Positions 17,070-25,359 of a DNA stretch of 64,000 nucleotides are shown here, piece by piece (position 1 is the stretch's first letter; each line of letters opens with the position of its first letter). The position numbers and the translations under genes are program-made. The stretch comes from Pararhodobacter aggregans (lineage in GTDB: Bacteria; Pseudomonadota; Alphaproteobacteria; Rhodobacterales; Rhodobacteraceae). Under the pieces are notes generated by a model. That model was not told where the DNA came from. It did not search any database and saw only the letters and a program-made list of their open reading frames with translations. Location of the stretch: assembly GCF_003075525.1 (NCBI RefSeq), contig NZ_QDDR01000001.1:620001-684000 (forward strand), in the 5' to 3' direction.

Positions 17070-18247
17070 CAGCGGCCCTGCGTCACATAGAGGACGACGC
17101 CCGCCACGATCAGTGCCACGACCACGGCGCCGGCGATCTTCCAGGCCGACCAGGGCCGCTCGCCCTGCACCTTGCCGGTCTGGCCGTTGACGATGAAGCG
17201 GTAGGATTTGTCGCGGTAGCGATAGGCCGCCATCCAGATCGGCAGGAGGACGTGCTTGAACTTCTCGTTGTCGTGGTCGGTATCGACCGAATGCACCCGC
17301 TGCTCATCGCCGCCGATGTCGCGGCGCACGTCCTGGCGGATCACCTCGTCCATGCGCTGGACGCCGATCACATGCCCCTCGGGCAGCTGCACCGTATAGC
17401 CCTCGGCCCGGAAACCCGACAGGTATTGCGGGTTGTAGGGGGCGAGTTCGCCCAGCATCCAGGGCTCCAGCGCATGGGCGAAATTGCGCGGCAGCGATTG
17501 CGAGGCCATGACCAGCATGTCGCGAAAATCCCGCGCGACGCGGCCAGACACCGGCGTCCAGCGGATCCGGCGCACCCGTTCCGTCTCGGTCTTGCCGTTG
17601 CGGGTGACGGTGCGCGTCTCGTAATAGGCGTCGCCCCGCTCGCCGCGGTAGCGGCTGCGCGTGTCGGCGTCGAAGGACCAATAGGGCACATAGAGCCCGT
17701 CCAGCCGCGAGCCGTCCGAGCGCGCGTAATCCTTCAGCTTGTTCGGCGCGAACCACAGCCGCCCCAGCCAGCCGCGCATCGCGTCATGCGCCTCGCGTTC
17801 GGTCAGCTTGAAGGGCAGCACGGCGCCCGGCTTGATCTGCCGTTGCGTCCCGGTGTCGGTGACGACCGGCGAGCCGCAGAACGGGCATTGCGCCGCGTGC
17901 TGGGCGGGGTCGAATTCCACCTGCGCCCCGCAGTTCGAGCAGCTGAGGACCCGGTGTTCCTCCATCGCCTGCGGCGGCAGGTGATTGGCCAGCGCTTCGC
18001 GCAGGTCATAGGCTTCGAGCGCCGTCTCGCGTTCGCCCTCGGAATAGGGGATGTCCTGTTCGTGGCCGCAATACTGGCAGGTCAGCCGCCGCTGCCCCGG
18101 CGCGAAACGCAGCTGGGCGCCGCAATTCTCGCAGGGAAAGCGGTGCTCGTCGCTGCCCGCGGGCTCAGGGGCGGGCGCAGGGGGTGTCGGTTGCCCCCAG
18201 GGCGCCGCGCCGGGCGGCGGCGGGGGCGTGTCGTCGCTGGGGCACAT
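17069..18247 (-). CDS. Zinc-ribbon membrane-anchored protein
   Basis: A 392-residue protein. Residues 1-32 are Pro-rich. Two Cys4 zinc ribbons follow: CENCG...CQYCG (about 39-60) and CSNCG...CPFCG (about 102-125). A beta-rich region has several Trp/Tyr motifs ([20 protein letters not shown]). A single C-terminal transmembrane helix lies at about 368-388. Such proteins are sometimes auto-annotated as primosomal or helicase-like, but no helicase motif is present. It sits 6 bp after the SPFH-GYF gene, and the pair is common as a two-gene unit in bacteria. It probably acts at the inner membrane face; the function is unknown. Confidence 0.75.
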   Translation of the reverse strand: MCPSDDTPPPPPGAAPWGQPTPPAPAPEPAGSDEHRFPCENCGAQLRFAPGQRRLTCQYCGHEQDIPYSEGERETALEAYDLREALANHLPPQAMEEHRVLSCSNCGAQVEFDPAQHAAQCPFCGSPVVTDTGTQRQIKPGAVLPFKLTEREAHDAMRGWLGRLWFAPNKLKDYARSDGSRLDGLYVPYWSFDADTRSRYRGERGDAYYETRTVTRNGKTETERVRRIRWTPVSGRVARDFRDMLVMASQSLPRNFAHALEPWMLGELAPYNPQYLSGFRAEGYTVQLPEGHVIGVQRMDEVIRQDVRRDIGGDEQRVHSVDTDHDNEKFKHVLLPIWMAAYRYRDKSYRFIVNGQTGKVQGERPWSAWKIAGAVVVALIVAGVVLYVTQGR

Positions 18248-18253
18248 GGCGGC

Positions 18254-19381
18254 TTACCCCGCGGGCGGGGGCGGGGGCGGCATCGCGGCGAAGAGGGACG
18301 CCAGCGCCGGCACCTCGCCCGCCTTGGCCCAGCCGGCCATGCCCTGCGTCCAGACCATCGTGTCGCGGTCGAACTGCCCGGAGCCCATCATCTGCTGCAG
18401 CGCGGCCGTGCCGAAGGGGCCGGTGGTCTGCCCGTCCTTGGCGACGTGGAACTGCGCCGCGGCGGGCGGAGGCGGAGGCGGCGGGGCGGCACCGGCGGGC
18501 GCCTGGTTGCCCTGCTGGCCCCCCATGCCGCCCATCGCATTGGCCATGGCCTGCGCCATGCCCATCCCCATCCCCATGCCCATCCCGGCGCCCATGGCGT
18601 TGTCGCCCCCGGCACTGGCCGCGTTCTGCATCGCCTGCGCGGCCGAGAACTGGGTGTATTTGTTCAGATCGCCGACGATCCCCATCGACGAGCGCTGGTC
18701 GAGCACCTTCTCGACCTCGGGCGGCAGGGAGATGTTCTCGATATAGAGTTCCGGCATCGACAGGCCGTATTCGGTCAGCGTCGGCTGGATCGCATCGCCG
18801 ACGATCTTGGACAGGTCCTGCGTGTTCGCCGCCATGTCGAGCGCGGGGATGCCCGAGGCCGCCAGCGACTGGCTGACCTTCTGCACCACGATGTTGCGGA
18901 TCTGGCCCGAGATCTCGTCCTGGGTGAACTCGCCATCGGTGCCGACGATCTCGGTCATGAACTTGGCCGGGTCGGTCACGCGGATCGTGTAGCTGCCGAA
19001 GGCCCTGAGGCGCAGCGCCCCGAATTCCGGGTCGCGCAGCATGATCGGGTTCTGCGTGCCCCATTTCAGACCGGGGAAGCGCCGGGTGTTGACGAAATAG
19101 ACCTCGGACTTGAAGGGCGACTTGAAGCCGTGGTCCCAGTGCTGCAGCGCCGTCATGATCGGCATGTTGTTGGTTTCAAGCTCGTAGAGCCCGGGGCCGA
19201 AGATATCGGCCAGCTGGCCTTCATGGATGAAGACGGCGGCCTGCCCCTCGCGCACGGTCAGCTTGGCGCCCATCATGATGTTGTTGCCGTAGCGCTCGAA
19301 GCGGTAGACGAGTGTGTCCCGGCTGTCGTCGAGCCACTCGATGACATCGATGAACTGGCCCTTGAGGAAGCTGAAAACCAT
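18254..19381 (-). CDS. SPFH-domain protein with Gly/Met and Pro-rich linkers and GYF-like C-terminus
   Basis: A 375-residue protein of the SPFH/virion-core-protein (YdjI-like) family. It starts MVFSFLKGQFIDVIEW, has an SPFH domain to about residue 235, then a Gly-Met repeat (about 262-280) and a poly-Pro stretch (about 303-312). A GYF_2/DUF4339 domain (about 315-365, FHVAKDGQTTGPFG) ends the protein. SPFH proteins form ring-like membrane scaffolds, and the GYF part usually binds Pro-rich peptides. It could bind the Pro-rich N-terminus of the neighbouring zinc-ribbon protein. AGGAG lies 5 bp before the ATG. Confidence 0.85.
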   Translation of the reverse strand: MVFSFLKGQFIDVIEWLDDSRDTLVYRFERYGNNIMMGAKLTVREGQAAVFIHEGQLADIFGPGLYELETNNMPIMTALQHWDHGFKSPFKSEVYFVNTRRFPGLKWGTQNPIMLRDPEFGALRLRAFGSYTIRVTDPAKFMTEIVGTDGEFTQDEISGQIRNIVVQKVSQSLAASGIPALDMAANTQDLSKIVGDAIQPTLTEYGLSMPELYIENISLPPEVEKVLDQRSSMGIVGDLNKYTQFSAAQAMQNAASAGGDNAMGAGMGMGMGMGMAQAMANAMGGMGGQQGNQAPAGAAPPPPPPPAAAQFHVAKDGQTTGPFGTAALQQMMGSGQFDRDTMVWTQGMAGWAKAGEVPALASLFAAMPPPPPPAG

Positions 19382-19416
19382 GGGTCACTCCTGCGGAAAT
19401 GCTTTCAAATCTGCGG

Positions 19417-20370
19417 TCAACTTGCACCCGCCACCAGTTCGGACGCAATGGAAAAGATGATCGGGCGGGCTTCACGTTCTGTCATGCCGGGGCGCAGGCG
19501 GGGGTCGTAATGGATCTGCAGCAGCAGCAGGTCCAGATCGGTCAGCAGCGCGAATTCCTGATCGTCGTTGAAGATCGAGGGCCGCGCGCGGCCCGAATCC
19601 GCGGCCAGTCCCAGGCCCTGGCTCAGTTCTTCGTGATAGCAGGCGAGCCGCGTCAGGTCGGGGTGTTCGGCGCGGATCACCGCCACCGCCTCGGTATAGG
19701 CAGCCGAGCCGTCGCGGGCAAAGGCCATGGCCAGGCAGAAGGTCTCGCGCGGCATGTCGGTGATCAGCCGCACGGCCCGCTCGTCGATGCCGGGGATCAG
19801 GGTGCGGATGCGCTGGCCCGCCTCCTGGCGTTCGGATTCCGACAGCACCAGGACGTGGAAATTCCCCGAACTGTCGCCCAGGGGCGCCACCGTGATCGGA
19901 TGGTTCGCGGCGGTGCCCATCCGGGCGGCCAGCGCGCGGACGTCCTGATAGTCGCGCACCCGCGTCGCGCGCCCGGTCGAGGCGCCGAATTCGAGGCTGT
20001 AGCGCACCGGCACCTCCCAGCGGCGCAGCACGCTGGCGCTGCTGGTGTCGGGGGTGGCGAGTTCGTTGTTGAGGGCGATGGCGATATAGGTCTCGGCCAG
20101 CCGCGCCGGGGTCACGACGACGTCCTGCGCCCCGGGATCGGTGCGCATCAGGCCGCGGGCGCGGCGTTCGTCCTCGATCCGGGTGTAATAGGCGCGCATA
20201 TCGGCCGACCTTGGGTCAACCGGCAGCACCTCGGCCGGGCGTTGCGGGGCGGCGCTGGGGCCGGGCGCCGGTTCCCCCCGCTGCAGCGCGGTGCAGCCCG
20301 CGGCGAGGGCCGCGGTCAGCATCAGCGCAAAGAGGGCGGCGGCCCGCTCAGGCCGCCGGGTTGTCGCCAC
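19417..20370 (-). CDS. DUF2927 lipoprotein
   Basis: A 317-residue protein with a GTG start at 20370. The N-terminus is a lipoprotein signal with lipobox LAAGC (Cys26 lipidated), so it should be anchored in the cell envelope. The DUF2927 region (about 85-310) has no known catalytic motif. Its start overlaps the telA stop by 23 bp, so translation is coupled. DUF2927 is largely restricted to Rhodobacterales and relatives. The role is unknown, but membership in the XpaC-TelA operon suggests a membrane-stress function. Confidence 0.82.
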   Translation of the reverse strand: MATTRRPERAAALFALMLTAALAAGCTALQRGEPAPGPSAAPQRPAEVLPVDPRSADMRAYYTRIEDERRARGLMRTDPGAQDVVVTPARLAETYIAIALNNELATPDTSSASVLRRWEVPVRYSLEFGASTGRATRVRDYQDVRALAARMGTAANHPITVAPLGDSSGNFHVLVLSESERQEAGQRIRTLIPGIDERAVRLITDMPRETFCLAMAFARDGSAAYTEAVAVIRAEHPDLTRLACYHEELSQGLGLAADSGRARPSIFNDDQEFALLTDLDLLLLQIHYDPRLRPGMTEREARPIIFSIASELVAGAS

Positions 20371-21514
20371 GCGCCTTCGCCGCGGCGAGCGAGTCGCGCA
20401 GTTCGGCCTCCATCTTGCGCAGTTCTTCCTCGGCGGCGGCGCGCTTTGCCTTGCCCTCGTCGGCGATCTGCAGGCTGTCCTGGATCGTGGCGATCAGGCT
20501 TTCGTTGGCGTGCTTGACGGCCTCGATGTCGAAGACCCCGCGCTCCATCTGCTCGCGCACCACGCGGTTCGTCTCGCGCAGGTTGTCGGCGTTCTTGGTC
20601 AGCAGTTCGTTGGTCAGATCGTTCGCCGCGCGGATCGATTCCGCCGCCTCTTTCGAACGCTGGATGGTCAGCGCCTGGGCCAGCTGAGTCTCCCACAGCG
20701 GCACGGTGTTGACCAGCGTCGAGTTGATCTTGGTCACCAGCGACTTGTCGTTTTCCTGCACCAGCCGGATCGAGGGCAGGGATTGCATCGTCACCTGACG
20801 GGTCAGTTTCAGGTCATGCACCCGGCGCTCCAGATCGTCGCGGGCGGCGCGCAGATCGCGCAGTTCCTGCGCCACGACGATCTTCTGGTCTTCCGAGGCG
20901 GCCTCGACTTCGGCCATCTTGGCGGGGATGGTGGTGGCGTCGAGGTCTTTCAGCTTTTCTTCGCCCGCGGCGATGTAGAGCGCCAGTTCCTGATAGAAGT
21001 CGAGGGTCTTTTCATAGAGCAGATCCAGCGACTTGATGTCTTTCAGCAGCACCGTCTCATGGCCGAGCAGGGTCTCGGTGATCTTGTCGATCTGGCCCTG
21101 CACCGTTTCGTAACGGGCCATGAAATTGGCCAGCGGCGCCGCCTTGCCGGTCAGGCGTTCCCACCAGCTGCGCTCGCGCCGGGTGTCCAGCTCGCTGACC
21201 GAAAAGCCGCGGATCGTGGTGACGATCTGGCGCAGGCTGTCGCCCGCGGGGCCCACGTCCTTGTTGCGCACATCGTCCAGCATCGCCTGGCTGATGGTCT
21301 GCAATTCCAGCTGCGCGCGCGAGCCGAAGCCGATGATCGACGAGGTTTCCGTCATGTCGATCTCGTTCATCCGGCTGCGGATGGCCTCGGCCACCGGCGC
21401 ATCGGCCTGTTCGATGGGGACGAGTTCGCCGACCGGCTCGGGCAGGCGCAGCGCGGTCGCTTCCTGGATGGCGGTCGTCAGTTGCGTGGCCTGCTGGCGA
21501 ACGTCGTCAGACAT
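20348..21514 (-). CDS. telA: Toxic anion resistance protein (TelA family)
   Basis: A 388-residue, highly helical cytoplasmic protein of the TelA/KlaA family. It has long amphipathic helices with coiled-coil character (QKIVVAQELRDLRAARDDL) and the family segment near LTRQVTMQSLPSIRLVQ. Members are linked to tellurite and other toxic anion resistance, and are widely paired with XpaC. The mechanism is unknown. The gene overlaps xpaC (upstream) by 8 bp and the DUF2927 gene (downstream) by 23 bp. It is probably the core of this operon. Confidence 0.92.
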   Translation of the reverse strand: MSDDVRQQATQLTTAIQEATALRLPEPVGELVPIEQADAPVAEAIRSRMNEIDMTETSSIIGFGSRAQLELQTISQAMLDDVRNKDVGPAGDSLRQIVTTIRGFSVSELDTRRERSWWERLTGKAAPLANFMARYETVQGQIDKITETLLGHETVLLKDIKSLDLLYEKTLDFYQELALYIAAGEEKLKDLDATTIPAKMAEVEAASEDQKIVVAQELRDLRAARDDLERRVHDLKLTRQVTMQSLPSIRLVQENDKSLVTKINSTLVNTVPLWETQLAQALTIQRSKEAAESIRAANDLTNELLTKNADNLRETNRVVREQMERGVFDIEAVKHANESLIATIQDSLQIADEGKAKRAAAEEELRKMEAELRDSLAAAKARGDNPAA

Positions 21515-22496
21515 CGGGGTTTCCTTTCACGGGGACTTTCGTCTGGTTCTGAAATGCCGGAGAGAGCGGGTCAATGGCGGGATTGGCCGGGGGCAGGGCG
21601 GGGCGCAGCCCCTCGCGTTCAAGGCGTTCGCGCAGCACGTCGATCTCGATCTCCATCGCCTGGCGGTCGGAATCGCGCAAAGTCTCGGTGCGCAGCATGA
21701 AATTCTCTTCCAGATCGTCCAGAAGGTCGAGGTAATCCTTGCGCGCGCCGGGATCGCGCTGGCGCTCGTAGACCTCGACGAACTTGACCGTCGCGTCGCG
21801 GGCACCCTGCAGATAGACGCTGAGATAGCGCCGGGCGGCGGTCAGGTTCTGCGGATCGTCCTCGACTGCGCGCAGCAACTCGCGGACATGCGACTGGAAG
21901 CGGGTGAGCCGGGCCTCCAGATCGCGGTCGCGGGCGCGCAGCATGGCGTCGGACATGGCGCGCAGATAGGCCTCGGCGCCTTCGACGGCCCGGGCCACGC
22001 GGTCGGTCTGGAATTCGTCGACCCCTTCCATCCCCTTGCTGGTCAAGGGATCGGGGCCAAAGGCGGTGAGATGCAGCGCGCCGCCGATCAGGCCCAGCAC
22101 CACCGGCACCGCCATGCCATAGGCGCTGCCGACACCGGCCAGCGCCAGGCCCAGCCCCATCGCGACAGAACCGAAGATCTTGCGCGGGATGGCCGGGCGG
22201 CGGGCGACGCGGCGCTGGTCATAGGCGTCCTGGGCGATCACCCCCTCGCGCGTCAGCCAGGCCGAGAACATCAACAGCGCGAAGACCCCCAGATGCTGCG
22301 CCATGCCCGCGGGATCGCGGAAAAACGCGCTGAACGCCCAGAGGAAGGGCATCACGAACAGCAGGTTCACGCGAAAGCCGGCCGGATGGCGGCGGGCCCG
22401 CTGGCGGCGCGCGGAACGGGGCGCGGGCGCTGTGCGCTCGTTCTCCGGGCGCGGATCGCCGCCGGGGCTGTTGGGGCCGCCATAGCGTCGTGCCAT
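21507..22496 (-). CDS. xpaC: XpaC-like 5-bromo-4-chloroindolyl phosphate hydrolysis protein
   Basis: A 329-residue membrane protein. The N-terminal 45 residues are basic and Pro/Arg-rich. Four hydrophobic helices follow in two pairs (about 46-80 and 108-145), then a helical cytoplasmic domain rich in Arg/Glu (about 155-300). XpaC was named for indolyl-phosphate hydrolysis in Bacillus, but family members lack phosphatase motifs and are now seen as partners of TelA. The start is 2 bp after the stop of a tiny membrane peptide gene, and the 3' end overlaps telA. Confidence 0.85.
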   Translation of the reverse strand: MARRYGGPNSPGGDPRPENERTAPAPRSARRQRARRHPAGFRVNLLFVMPFLWAFSAFFRDPAGMAQHLGVFALLMFSAWLTREGVIAQDAYDQRRVARRPAIPRKIFGSVAMGLGLALAGVGSAYGMAVPVVLGLIGGALHLTAFGPDPLTSKGMEGVDEFQTDRVARAVEGAEAYLRAMSDAMLRARDRDLEARLTRFQSHVRELLRAVEDDPQNLTAARRYLSVYLQGARDATVKFVEVYERQRDPGARKDYLDLLDDLEENFMLRTETLRDSDRQAMEIEIDVLRERLEREGLRPALPPANPAIDPLSPAFQNQTKVPVKGNPDV

Positions 22497-22498
22497 GC

Positions 22499-22579
22499 TC
22501 AGCCCCCCACGACCCAGGCGTAGACGAGAAGCGCGATCAGCAGCGCATAGGCGGTTTTCTGCAAGCCGGTGGTGGTCAC
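22499..22579 (-). CDS. Tiny single-helix membrane peptide (26 aa)
   Basis: A GTG-started ORF of 26 residues, with a polar start MTTTGLQKTAYA followed by a hydrophobic helix ending in GG. An AGGGA sequence lies 8 bp before the GTG. Its stop is 2 bp from the xpaC ATG, the tight spacing seen across this operon. The position suggests a small membrane partner of XpaC or a translational lead-in. It is too short for family assignment; a chance ORF cannot be excluded. Confidence 0.45.
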   Translation of the reverse strand: MTTTGLQKTAYALLIALLVYAWVVGG

Positions 22580-22688
22580 GTCCGTTTCCCTGTCGTTACC
22601 CGGTGGGGAGGCCTTAGCCCCCAGATATAGGGCGTGTTATGGAAACTATAAGACAGCTGTCGGGCGAATGGAAAGCGCCGATGGCGGG

Positions 22689-23729
22689 TCAGCCGCGGGG
22701 CTTGGGCCGACCTTTGGGCGCATCGCCTGTCGGGCGGGCAGATTTGGTACCCCAGGATTTCGGCTTGGCCGGTTCGCCATCGGGGCCCTTGCGCCCGCCG
22801 TGGGACTTCATCCCCCAGGAGACGCGCTGCGGCTTGCCATCCTCGCCCACCGGCGTCCTGGTCGGGGCGCGGCCGGGTTTGGCGGGCGCTTTCGGCGCGC
22901 TCTTGGCGGGCGGGGCAGGGGGCGCGGCGCGGCCCTCGGCCACATCGTCCGCCGCAAGGCCCAGCTGGTCGCGCAGCACCCGCGGACGCAGTTCCTCGAC
23001 CGCGCCGGGCTCCAGATTGCCCAGCTGGAACGGGCCATAGGCGGTACGGATCAGCCGGTTCACCGTCAGCCCGACCGTATCCAGCGCGCGGCGGATCTCG
23101 CGGTTGCGGCCCTCGCGGATGCCGACGGTCAGCCAGGCGTTGGCGCCCTGCTGGCGGTCGACATTGACCATCATCGGCTGGAATTTCTCGCCGTCGATGG
23201 TCACGCCCAGCTTCAGGGGGGCCAGCATCGCCTCGGTCGGGGTGCCGTTCACCCGCACCCGGTACTTGCGCAGCCAGCCGGTCGAGGGCAATTCGAGCCG
23301 CCGCTTCAAATCCCCGTCATTGGTCAGCAGCAGGAGGCCTTCGGAATTGAGGTCGAGCCGCCCGACCGACAGCACGCGCCCCAGTTCGGGCGGCAGGGTC
23401 TCGAACACCGTGGCGCGGCCCTTTTCGTCCTTCTCCGAGGTCACCAGGCCCAGGGGCTTGTGATAGAGCCAGACGCGCGTCGGCTCCTTGGCGCCCAGCG
23501 GCTGGCCATCGACGGTGATCTTGTCGCGCGGCGTCACGTTCAGCGCCGGGCTGTCGATGATCGTGCCGTTGACCGAAACCCGGCCCTCGGCGATCAGCGT
23601 CTCGGCCGCGCGGCGCGAGGCGACACCGGCGCGGGCCAGCACCTTGGCGATGCGCTCGCCCGCCCGTTTGTCGCCCTGGGGCAGGGCGGTGGCGGCAGGA
23701 CGGGGGGGGGGCTTGGGCGTCAGGGTCAT
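22689..23729 (-). CDS. rluB: RluB/RsuA-type ribosomal large-subunit pseudouridine synthase
   Basis: A 346-residue enzyme from the ATG at 23729; in-frame ATGs at 23759 and 23789 are alternatives. An S4 RNA-binding domain (about 20-65, RIAKVLARAGVASRRAAETLI) precedes the RsuA-type catalytic domain. The catalytic Asp lies in GRLDLNSEGLLLLTNDG. It isomerises a specific uridine in rRNA; RluB and RluE/RsuA subtypes cannot be told apart firmly here. The last 100 residues are a Lys/Pro/Ala/Gly-rich basic tail, a frequent extension in alphaproteobacterial members. It is divergent from tadA, another RNA-modifying gene. Confidence 0.88.
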   Translation of the reverse strand: MTLTPKPPPRPAATALPQGDKRAGERIAKVLARAGVASRRAAETLIAEGRVSVNGTIIDSPALNVTPRDKITVDGQPLGAKEPTRVWLYHKPLGLVTSEKDEKGRATVFETLPPELGRVLSVGRLDLNSEGLLLLTNDGDLKRRLELPSTGWLRKYRVRVNGTPTEAMLAPLKLGVTIDGEKFQPMMVNVDRQQGANAWLTVGIREGRNREIRRALDTVGLTVNRLIRTAYGPFQLGNLEPGAVEELRPRVLRDQLGLAADDVAEGRAAPPAPPAKSAPKAPAKPGRAPTRTPVGEDGKPQRVSWGMKSHGGRKGPDGEPAKPKSWGTKSARPTGDAPKGRPKPRG

Positions 23730-23818
23730 CGGGTTCCGGGAAAGGGTCTGGGCTTGCATGGGCTTGCATGGGGGCGCGCAAGCGGGCATCCAGTCCCATC
23801 AACCGCGTTGCGCCCGCC

Positions 23819-24283
23819 ATGTCAATGAAGCCCGTTCCTGTCAGCCCCATGCAGATCGCCCTCGACGAGGCGCGGGCGGCCGCCCTCCGGGGCGAGGTGC
23901 CTGTCGGCGCGGTGGTGGTGGACCCCTCGGGACGCATCGTGGCGCAGGCCGGCAACCGCACGCGCGAGCTGTCCGACCCCACCGCGCATGCCGAGGTGCT
24001 GGCGCTGCGCGCGGCCTGCGCCGCAGCGGGCAGCGAGCGGCTGCCGGGCCACGCGCTGTGGGTCACGCTCGAACCCTGCCCGATGTGCGCCGCCGCCATC
24101 GGCTTTGCCCGCATCGCCCGGCTGTACTACGGGGCCTCGGACCCCAAGTCGGGCGGCGTGGCGCAGGCGCCGCGGGTCTATACCCATCCGCAGTGCCATC
24201 ATGCGCCCGAGGTCTATGACGGGATCGCCGAGGACGAGGCCGCGCGATTGTTGCGTGACTTCTTTACCACCCTGCGGCGATGA
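23819..24283 (+). CDS. tadA: tRNA-specific adenosine deaminase
   Basis: A 154-residue zinc deaminase that converts adenosine-34 of tRNA-Arg(ACG) to inosine. The zinc and catalytic residues are complete: HAEVLAL (His57, Glu59) and PCPMC (Cys87, Cys90). The tail ARLLRDFFTTLRR is typical of TadA. The start lies within two closely spaced ATGs (23819 and 23825). The gene has about 90 bp between it and the oppositely transcribed rluB-like gene. Confident by motif and length. Confidence 0.94.
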   Translation: MSMKPVPVSPMQIALDEARAAALRGEVPVGAVVVDPSGRIVAQAGNRTRELSDPTAHAEVLALRAACAAAGSERLPGHALWVTLEPCPMCAAAIGFARIARLYYGASDPKSGGVAQAPRVYTHPQCHHAPEVYDGIAEDEAARLLRDFFTTLRR

Positions 24284-24416
24284 ATGTCTGACCTTTCACG
24301 CACTACAAATGCCGCCCCGCAGAGCAACGGGCGCAAATTGTGGACGAGATCTTAAGAAAATCCCTAAAATTCGAGCGTTTGTGGCCCGTTCTGAGAAAGT
24401 GGATTGCGCGATTTCG

Positions 24417-24435
24417 GCAAATTCAGTAGATTTGC
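24417..24435. promoter_or_regulatory. Inverted repeat upstream of the cellulose operon
   Basis: GCAAAT-N7-ATTTGC, a perfect 6-bp inverted repeat about 135 bp before bcsN. It lies inside the AT-richer 288-bp gap between tadA and bcsN, which holds no gene. The symmetry and spacing resemble a dimeric regulator site for the bcs operon promoter. No sigma-70 elements were assigned. Confidence 0.4.
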
Positions 24436-24571
24436 AGGCAAAACAATAAACCGAGGCACAGGCAGAAACGCGTTCCCGGCTGGGCGCAGGCACAGGGTGA
24501 GCCCCGGGGCCTGCAGTCTGCCGCTACGGGTGGTTCGCTGCACTCCTCGGAAAAAAGGCAGAGCAGGCACC

Positions 24572-25309
24572 ATGTTTGACCGGTCACGGGCCAAGGGCCC
24601 CATCCGCCGCGATGCGTCCGATTCCGGGCGTTCGCTCTCGGTTCGCGCGCTATGGGGCGGGCTTGCCGCGCTGGCCCTTCTGGCGGGATGTTCGCAGGAG
24701 GCGGGCGATCAGGCGGCTGGCGGCCTCAACCGTTTCTTCAACTCCACCAACCACCCGGGGATGGAGACGCTGGAGAACACGGTCGAGTTCACCATTGTCC
24801 AGCCCTCGCGCGCCATGGTCAACGCGCCCGAGGCGCTGCTGGTCTTCGAGCGCAACCTCAACGGCGCCATAGAGCAACGGATCATCCTGCCGAACGCCAC
24901 CGCGGTCCGGGGTGACAACCTGCTGCATATCCGCGCCCAGACCGGCCGCAGCGCCGAGCTGACTCGCTTTGACTTCGACGAGATGCGGGCCCGCTTCGGC
25001 GGCCTGCCGCCGCCCTTCGAGCGGGTCTCGGCCTCGGGGCTGAACACCGGGTCGGACGCGCTGGGCAGCTATGTCTACGCCACCGAATCGGTGGGCGCGG
25101 GCACGCTTTGCGTGCTGGTGCTGCGGCGGATGGGGGTCGGCGCCCGGCCGCTGCCGCGCGGCACGCAGGCGCTCGACGTGATGATGCGCAATTGCGTCAA
25201 CGGCTCGCTGGAGCAGGCGATGGAGCCGATGGGCGGGCGCGCCTTCGGGGTCGGCGGCGCCAGCGGCACGATCTACACGATGTCGCCGCATGCGGCGCCA
25301 CAGGGCTGA
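24572..25309 (+). CDS. bcsN: Cellulose biosynthesis protein BcsN
   Basis: A 245-residue envelope lipoprotein. The basic N-terminus is followed by a hydrophobic segment and lipobox LLAGC (about residues 36-40). The rest contains BcsN-type segments such as NTVEFTIVQPSRAMVNAPEALLVFERN. BcsN occurs in alphaproteobacterial cellulose operons, where it is needed for cellulose production, though the biochemical role is unclear. It is the first gene of the bcs cluster here. The ATG is chosen because the lipobox then falls at normal distance; longer upstream extensions would bury it. Confidence 0.82.
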   Translation: MFDRSRAKGPIRRDASDSGRSLSVRALWGGLAALALLAGCSQEAGDQAAGGLNRFFNSTNHPGMETLENTVEFTIVQPSRAMVNAPEALLVFERNLNGAIEQRIILPNATAVRGDNLLHIRAQTGRSAELTRFDFDEMRARFGGLPPPFERVSASGLNTGSDALGSYVYATESVGAGTLCVLVLRRMGVGARPLPRGTQALDVMMRNCVNGSLEQAMEPMGGRAFGVGGASGTIYTMSPHAAPQG

Positions 25310-25359
25310 GCCCGACACCCAAGTTCGGGAAGGTAAAGAGTTTTGCAGGGACAGGTGAC

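Noticed and set aside
18540-18600. Gly-Met repeat in DNA that could look like a tandem repeat element
   Set aside because: It is an in-frame low-complexity linker of the SPFH protein, not a separate repeat.
16949-19510. 853-residue open frame on the plus strand
   Set aside because: It is antisense to the dtd, zinc-ribbon and SPFH genes, all of which have clear domains. No motif is seen in the long frame.
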